64,000 bases of DNA from Couchioplanes azureus. Lineage in GTDB: Bacteria; Actinomycetota; Actinomycetes; Mycobacteriales; Micromonosporaceae. Shown one piece after another: positions 57,600-64,000 of the stretch (position 1 is the stretch's first letter; each line of letters begins with the position of its first letter). The position numbers and the translations under genes are program-made. The notes beneath the pieces were generated by a model. The model was not told the DNA's origin and ran no database searches. It saw nothing but the letters and a program-made list of their open reading frames with translations. The stretch spans positions 1,483,715 to 1,547,714 of the forward strand of contig NZ_BMQY01000001.1 in NCBI RefSeq assembly GCF_014648355.1. Reading direction: 5' to 3'.

Positions 57600-60182
57600 T
57601 TACAGGCCCTCCGCGACCGCGGCGGCGATCTTCAGCCACGAGTCGCGGGTGCCGTTCGACAACTGCCCGTAGCGGATCGGCTCACCCGAGTCGATCAGCT
57701 TTTCGTACGGCGCCAGCAGCACGGCCCGCGTCCGGGCGGCGAAGTGCCGCTGGATCGCCGGCAGGTCGATGTCCTTGCGGGTCGGCGGCATGGTGACCAC
57801 GCTCACCGCCTGCCGCACCAGCCGCTGCCGCCCGCTCTGCTCCAGATGGTCGAGCATGCGCGCGGCGGTCTCCGCGGAGTCGTTACGGGCCGACATCGTG
57901 ATCACCAGCTGGTCGGTGGCGTCCATGGCCGCCTGCCAGTTCTGCGCGCGCACGTTGTTCCCGGTGTCCACGAAGATCAGCTTGTAGAACCGGCTGACGA
58001 TCTCCCGGATCTCGGCGAACGCGCTGGCCGTGAGCATCTCGCCCGCGGTCGCTGACTCGTCGGACGCCAGCACGTCGAACATGCCCTCGCCCTGCGCCCG
58101 CACATACTGCGACAGGTCGCCGACCCGCCCGTGCGACCCGCGGAACAGGTGCAGGTCCCGCATCATGTCGCGCACCGTACGGGCGTGGAAGTCCTGCTGT
58201 GCCCGCATGCCGAGCGTGCCCTGGGTCTCGTTGTTGTCCCAGGCCAGCACGTACCCGCCGCGCTTCTGCCCGAAGGTCATCGCGAGCAGCAGCACGGCGA
58301 CGGTCTTGCCGGCGCCGCCCTTCGGATTGACCACGGTGACCTGCCGCAGTCCGCCGAAGTTGCGCCGGACCATCTCGACGTCCTGCTTGTATTCCTGCTC
58401 GCGCTTGCCGGGCGCGAGCCGGACCAGGCCCATCGTGCCCTTCTGCAACATCGCGCGCGCACCCATGGTGGCCACCGGCTCGGCCGGCTTCGCCAGCCGC
58501 CGCCGCGCGAACTCCTCGGCGGTCGGCGTGCCGTCGGAGACCCACGGCAGCTGCTGGTACGGATCCACCGGCGGCGGATTCTGCCCGGGCTGCTGCGGGA
58601 CGCCACGCTGCGGGGGCACGACGGCCGGTGGATAGGGACCGGGCATGGGCGGCTGCGCCTCGGCCGGCCAGGACACGCCCGAGCCGGGCTGCGACGATTC
58701 CGGCCGTCCCTGCTGCATGCCGGGTTGGCCGGGGTGTGCGACGGGCTGGCCGGGGTGTGCGACGGGCTGGCCGGGGTGTGTACCCGGCTGGCCGGGGTGT
58801 GCGACGGGCTGGCCGGGGTGTGTACCCGGCTGGCCGGGGTGTGCGACGGGCTGGCCGAGCGGTGCGCCCGGCTGGCCCGGGTGTGGGCCGGGCTGGCCCG
58901 GGTGTGGGCCGGGCTGGCCGGGGTGTGCGCCCGGCTGGGCTGGCTGTGCGCCCGGCTGGCCGGGGTGTAGGCCGGGCTGGGCGCCCGGTTGGCCGGGCTG
59001 GGCGGGGTGGTCGACCGGCTGACCGTAAGGCATGCCGAGCTGGCCGTGCGGAGTGCCGCCTGGCCGGGGAGATGCGGAGCTCGGCGGCATGGGGACCGCC
59101 GGGGTCACGGGCGCCAGATGCGAGGGCGTGGGCTGGTGAGGAATCCGCGGCGGCGCCACGGCGGCCCGGGGTTCGGGAGAGATCGGGCCGGGACGGTACA
59201 CCGCTCCGGTGCTCTTCGGCTCGCCGTCGCTGCCGTCTTCGTCGCCCTGCCGTGGCGAGGTCGTCGGGTAGAAGATCCGTTCCTCGGACACGGGAGCGCT
59301 CGGCCCCGACACAGGAGTGCTCGGGCCGGAGACGGGAGTGCTCGGCCCGGACACGGGGGCGCTCGGCCCGGAGACGGGAGCGCTCGGCCCGGAGACGGGA
59401 GCGCTCGGCCCGGAGACGGGAGCGCTCGGCCCGGAGACGGGAGCGCTCGGCCCGGACACGGGTTTGTTCATTCCCGGCAAGGGATTGCCGGCTCCGGACA
59501 CCGGAGCGGTTGTGCCCGGCATGGCCTGGGAGAAGGGGCGCTGCGGCGGATGGGCCCACGGAGAGTCGGCGGAGTGAGCCTGCTCGGTGGAGGCCTGGTT
59601 TGCACCGTTCTCAAGCGTTTTTGGCTCGATAGGAGGTGCCGGCGGGAGGGTCGGCGAAACCGGACGAACAGGCACGGCGCGATCCAACGGCCGGTAGATA
59701 CCCGGGTCACCCGCCGGTGCCGAGGTCGGAGCGGAGGTCGGTGCCGAGGTTGGAGCGGAGGTCGGTGCCGAGGTTGGAGCGGACGCCGGAGCCGTAGCCC
59801 GGGCCGTGGGCTGGGCCGGAGTCGGTGCCGGGGCTGTCGCCGGGGCCGAGAACTGAGGTGACGGCGGAGGGAAATCCGGCGCGTGGGCTGACGGCGGAGC
59901 GAAATCCGGCGCCTGGGCCGGCGGCTGGGGGAAAGCCGGCGCCTGGGCTGACGGCGGAGCGAAATCCGGCGGCGGGGGGAAAGGCCGGGCCGGTGGGAGC
60001 GGGAAGGCCGATTGCTGGGCCGGCGGGAGCGGGAAAGCCGGCGTCGCCTCGTGCGGCACCGGCTTGCCGCCGTGCACCGGGGCGCTCAGCTCCTCCGGCG
60101 GCCAGAACGGCTCGACGTCCCGGTCGGGCGGTGAGCCGTTCGTGCCCGGGACGTAGACGCGGTCGGCGTTCTCGTCCTCCAC
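57600..60182 (-). CDS. EspI/SCO5717-like MinD-type ATPase with disordered Pro-rich N-terminus
   Basis: 860 residues from GTG 60182, with AAGGA 8 nt upstream. Residues 1-600 are Pro-rich, with PVSGPSA heptads and [14 protein letters not shown] heptads. The C-terminal 250 residues are a MinD/ParA-like ATPase: [13 protein letters not shown] (about 620), a switch segment [13 protein letters not shown], and [14 protein letters not shown]. The same order is found in EspI of the mycobacterial ESX-1 locus and in Streptomyces SCO5717-type proteins. No other type VII secretion genes are in the window. Function unknown. Confidence 0.8.
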   Translation of the reverse strand: MEDENADRVYVPGTNGSPPDRDVEPFWPPEELSAPVHGGKPVPHEATPAFPLPPAQQSAFPLPPARPFPPPPDFAPPSAQAPAFPQPPAQAPDFAPPSAHAPDFPPPSPQFSAPATAPAPTPAQPTARATAPASAPTSAPTSAPTSAPTSAPTSAPAGDPGIYRPLDRAVPVRPVSPTLPPAPPIEPKTLENGANQASTEQAHSADSPWAHPPQRPFSQAMPGTTAPVSGAGNPLPGMNKPVSGPSAPVSGPSAPVSGPSAPVSGPSAPVSGPSAPVSGPSTPVSGPSTPVSGPSAPVSEERIFYPTTSPRQGDEDGSDGEPKSTGAVYRPGPISPEPRAAVAPPRIPHQPTPSHLAPVTPAVPMPPSSASPRPGGTPHGQLGMPYGQPVDHPAQPGQPGAQPGLHPGQPGAQPAQPGAHPGQPGPHPGQPGPHPGQPGAPLGQPVAHPGQPGTHPGQPVAHPGQPGTHPGQPVAHPGQPVAHPGQPGMQQGRPESSQPGSGVSWPAEAQPPMPGPYPPAVVPPQRGVPQQPGQNPPPVDPYQQLPWVSDGTPTAEEFARRRLAKPAEPVATMGARAMLQKGTMGLVRLAPGKREQEYKQDVEMVRRNFGGLRQVTVVNPKGGAGKTVAVLLLAMTFGQKRGGYVLAWDNNETQGTLGMRAQQDFHARTVRDMMRDLHLFRGSHGRVGDLSQYVRAQGEGMFDVLASDESATAGEMLTASAFAEIREIVSRFYKLIFVDTGNNVRAQNWQAAMDATDQLVITMSARNDSAETAARMLDHLEQSGRQRLVRQAVSVVTMPPTRKDIDLPAIQRHFAARTRAVLLAPYEKLIDSGEPIRYGQLSNGTRDSWLKIAAAVAEGL
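58725..58985. repeat. 21-bp coding repeats (HPGQPxx) in the EspI-like gene
   Basis: At least ten in-frame copies, each containing gctggccggggtgtg, encode alternating [14 protein letters not shown] heptads. Confidence 0.82.
59284..59466. repeat. 21-bp coding repeats (PVSGPSA) in the EspI-like gene
   Basis: Eight to nine tandem copies containing gctcggcccggagacgggag encode PVSGPSA heptads. Confidence 0.82.
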
Positions 60183-60243
60183 GGATGCGTCCTTCCGTAA
60201 TGCGGTTTCGTACCTGCGTGCTATTCCAGACTCGCACAGACGG

Positions 60244-61233
60244 TCATGCCGCGTACACTGCCCAGGCTCCGGGCTCGGTCCACCACGAGCGTTTGCGGCT
60301 CATGGTTCCGGCCACACCGTCGTCGAGGAACTGGAGTTCGCCGTCGCGGGGGAGGACGGCGACTGCCCGGCCCCGGGCGCGACGCACTTCGACCCGTACC
60401 TTCGGCTTCCGGAAGCGCTTCTTGACGACAACCGGGACCGCTACCGCGACCTCGACCCGGCCGTCGGTCGGGTCTCCGTCGGCGAGCAGCCGGAGGCCGT
60501 CGAACTCTGCGTAGGCCCCACCGTTACCGATCGCACACGCGAGGACGCCCTCGCCGCCGTCGGTGAGGACGGCGTCGTCGACCTCCACGCGCCCGCGCCA
60601 CGGGACCGCCCGGCCTGCGTCGTCGACCCCGCCGACCAGGGCACCGTCCACAGTGACCGATCCACCGTCGTTGCGCAGCAGGTCGAGGCGGCGCACGCGG
60701 CCGCCGAGCACCGCCGCCGCCACCTCCGCGGGCTCCCGGGGAAGGCCCAGCTGGGCGGCCAGGTCGCCGGTGTGGCGGGGGTCGAGCGGCAGGATCGCCA
60801 CGGGCGGCAGGTCCGGCACCGTACGGTTGTCCGCCAGGTCACCGGGGCGCTTGCTGGGCGGCGGGGCGTACCGCCGGACCAGCCGGCGCACGACGGCCCG
60901 GAGCTGGCCGTCGGTGGCCGCGGCGACGACGAGCCGGACCTTGCTGTCCGGATCCGGCCAGGCGAGGCCGTCGGCCCGCGGCGCGGCGTCGAACCGCGAG
61001 ATGACGGCGTCGATGTCGGCATCCGAGGCGGCGACGACGATCTCGACCCGTGCCCCGGCCTCGGTGAGCGCGTCCGCGCACTTGAGCACCGGCACCCGGG
61101 GGGTCTCGCACGACCCCGCTCCGGCGGGGCCGGTGCCCGGGTCGGCCGAGCCGCAGCCGCCGCAGGCCGCACCGCAGGCGCCGGCGCTGGTGCCGCCGTT
61201 CTCGGCCAGGCTGAGCAGGATCACGTCGTACAC
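60244..61233 (-). CDS. Diacylglycerol-kinase-like protein with Cys-rich N-terminus
   Basis: 329 residues from GTG 61233. It begins [14 protein letters not shown], then a Cys/Gly-rich segment ([14 protein letters not shown]...SCETP) with six cysteines near residues 19-42. The body carries [20 protein letters not shown], resembling the DxxN/TGND-type nucleotide region of diacylglycerol/lipid kinases, and ends with a beta-rich domain. It is a conserved actinobacterial partner of purA, 3 bp downstream. The lipid-kinase activity is inferred; the Cys cluster might bind metal. Confidence 0.55.
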   Translation of the reverse strand: MYDVILLSLAENGGTSAGACGAACGGCGSADPGTGPAGAGSCETPRVPVLKCADALTEAGARVEIVVAASDADIDAVISRFDAAPRADGLAWPDPDSKVRLVVAAATDGQLRAVVRRLVRRYAPPPSKRPGDLADNRTVPDLPPVAILPLDPRHTGDLAAQLGLPREPAEVAAAVLGGRVRRLDLLRNDGGSVTVDGALVGGVDDAGRAVPWRGRVEVDDAVLTDGGEGVLACAIGNGGAYAEFDGLRLLADGDPTDGRVEVAVAVPVVVKKRFRKPKVRVEVRRARGRAVAVLPRDGELQFLDDGVAGTMSRKRSWWTEPGAWAVYAA

Positions 61234-61236
61234 GGG

Positions 61237-62670
<1,434 letters not shown>

Positions 62671-62757
62671 GGGGGTTAGGGGCACGTTGCAGCGCGTGCA
62701 TTGTGGAGCCGTGGACGACCGCGAGGGTGATCCACGGCGGCCCGTAGGATCTGCGGC

Positions 62758-63999
<1,242 letters not shown>

Positions 64000-64000
64000 A

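Overview
The window is chromosomal DNA from a high-GC actinomycete, most probably a member of the Micromonosporaceae (Actinoplanes-like). The grounds are the very high GC content, frequent GTG/TTG starts, the dnaK-grpE-dnaJ-hspR order with HAIR-type HspR boxes, a mycobacterial-type Dcd, and conserved actinobacterial families (DUF6458, DUF3151, LppU/SCO3897-like, EspI/SCO5717-like). No prophage, CRISPR array, rRNA or biosynthetic cluster was seen. One tRNA (Gly, anticodon CCC) and one transposase remnant are present.

Layout. 1-6 kb: partial formaldehyde dehydrogenase, hybrid response-regulator/histidine kinase with an apparent 3' frameshift, a secreted I36-like protein and a lipoprotein. 5.8-6.3 kb: ISL3-like transposase remnant beside tRNA-Gly. 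6.4-15 kb: small housekeeping and membrane genes (PNPOx-like, dcd, YciI-like, phosphoribosyltransferase, SpoIIE phosphatase, acyl-CoA dehydrogenase, SixA, hemolysin III). 15-21 kb: thioredoxin/NHL protein and a giant disordered membrane-anchored protein. 21.4-25.1 kb: branched-chain/pyruvate dehydrogenase E1a-E1b-E2 operon without E3. 25.5-32 kb: repeat-rich surface protein, a protein of unknown family, and a pair of overlapping dynamin-like GTPases. 32-36.5 kb: dnaK-grpE-dnaJ-hspR. 37-39 kb: KhtT/KhtU-like K+/H+ antiporter. 39-41.7 kb: clpB. 42-47 kb: two proline-rich membrane paralogs, two non-coding tandem-repeat patches, an ArsR regulator and a class II aldolase. 47.9-52.8 kb: hen1-pnkp RNA-repair operon followed by dedA. 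53-57 kb: fba, small conserved genes, an RNA-ligase-like gene lacking the nucleotidylation motif, a LOG protein and DUF3151. 57.6-64 kb: EspI-like MinD ATPase, lipid-kinase-like gene, purA, a DnaA-box cluster and purD.

Themes. (1) Stress repair: HspR-controlled chaperones (HAIR boxes before dnaK and clpB) and Pnkp/Hen1 RNA repair, with an RNA-ligase-like protein about 2.4 kb beyond hen1. (2) Metabolism: E1/E2 complex with an Lrp/AsnC-like palindrome upstream, acyl-CoA dehydrogenase with a TetR-like operator candidate, and purine synthesis. (3) Many proline-rich repeat proteins, several built on 21-nt units, plus non-coding tandem repeats of 40, 57 and about 29 bp. The most notable signals are the RNA-repair neighbourhood, three DnaA boxes exactly 20 bp apart, a 5'-leader hairpin that buries a Shine-Dalgarno sequence, and the paired dynamin-like GTPases. 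All function calls come from reading motifs by eye; no database search was run.
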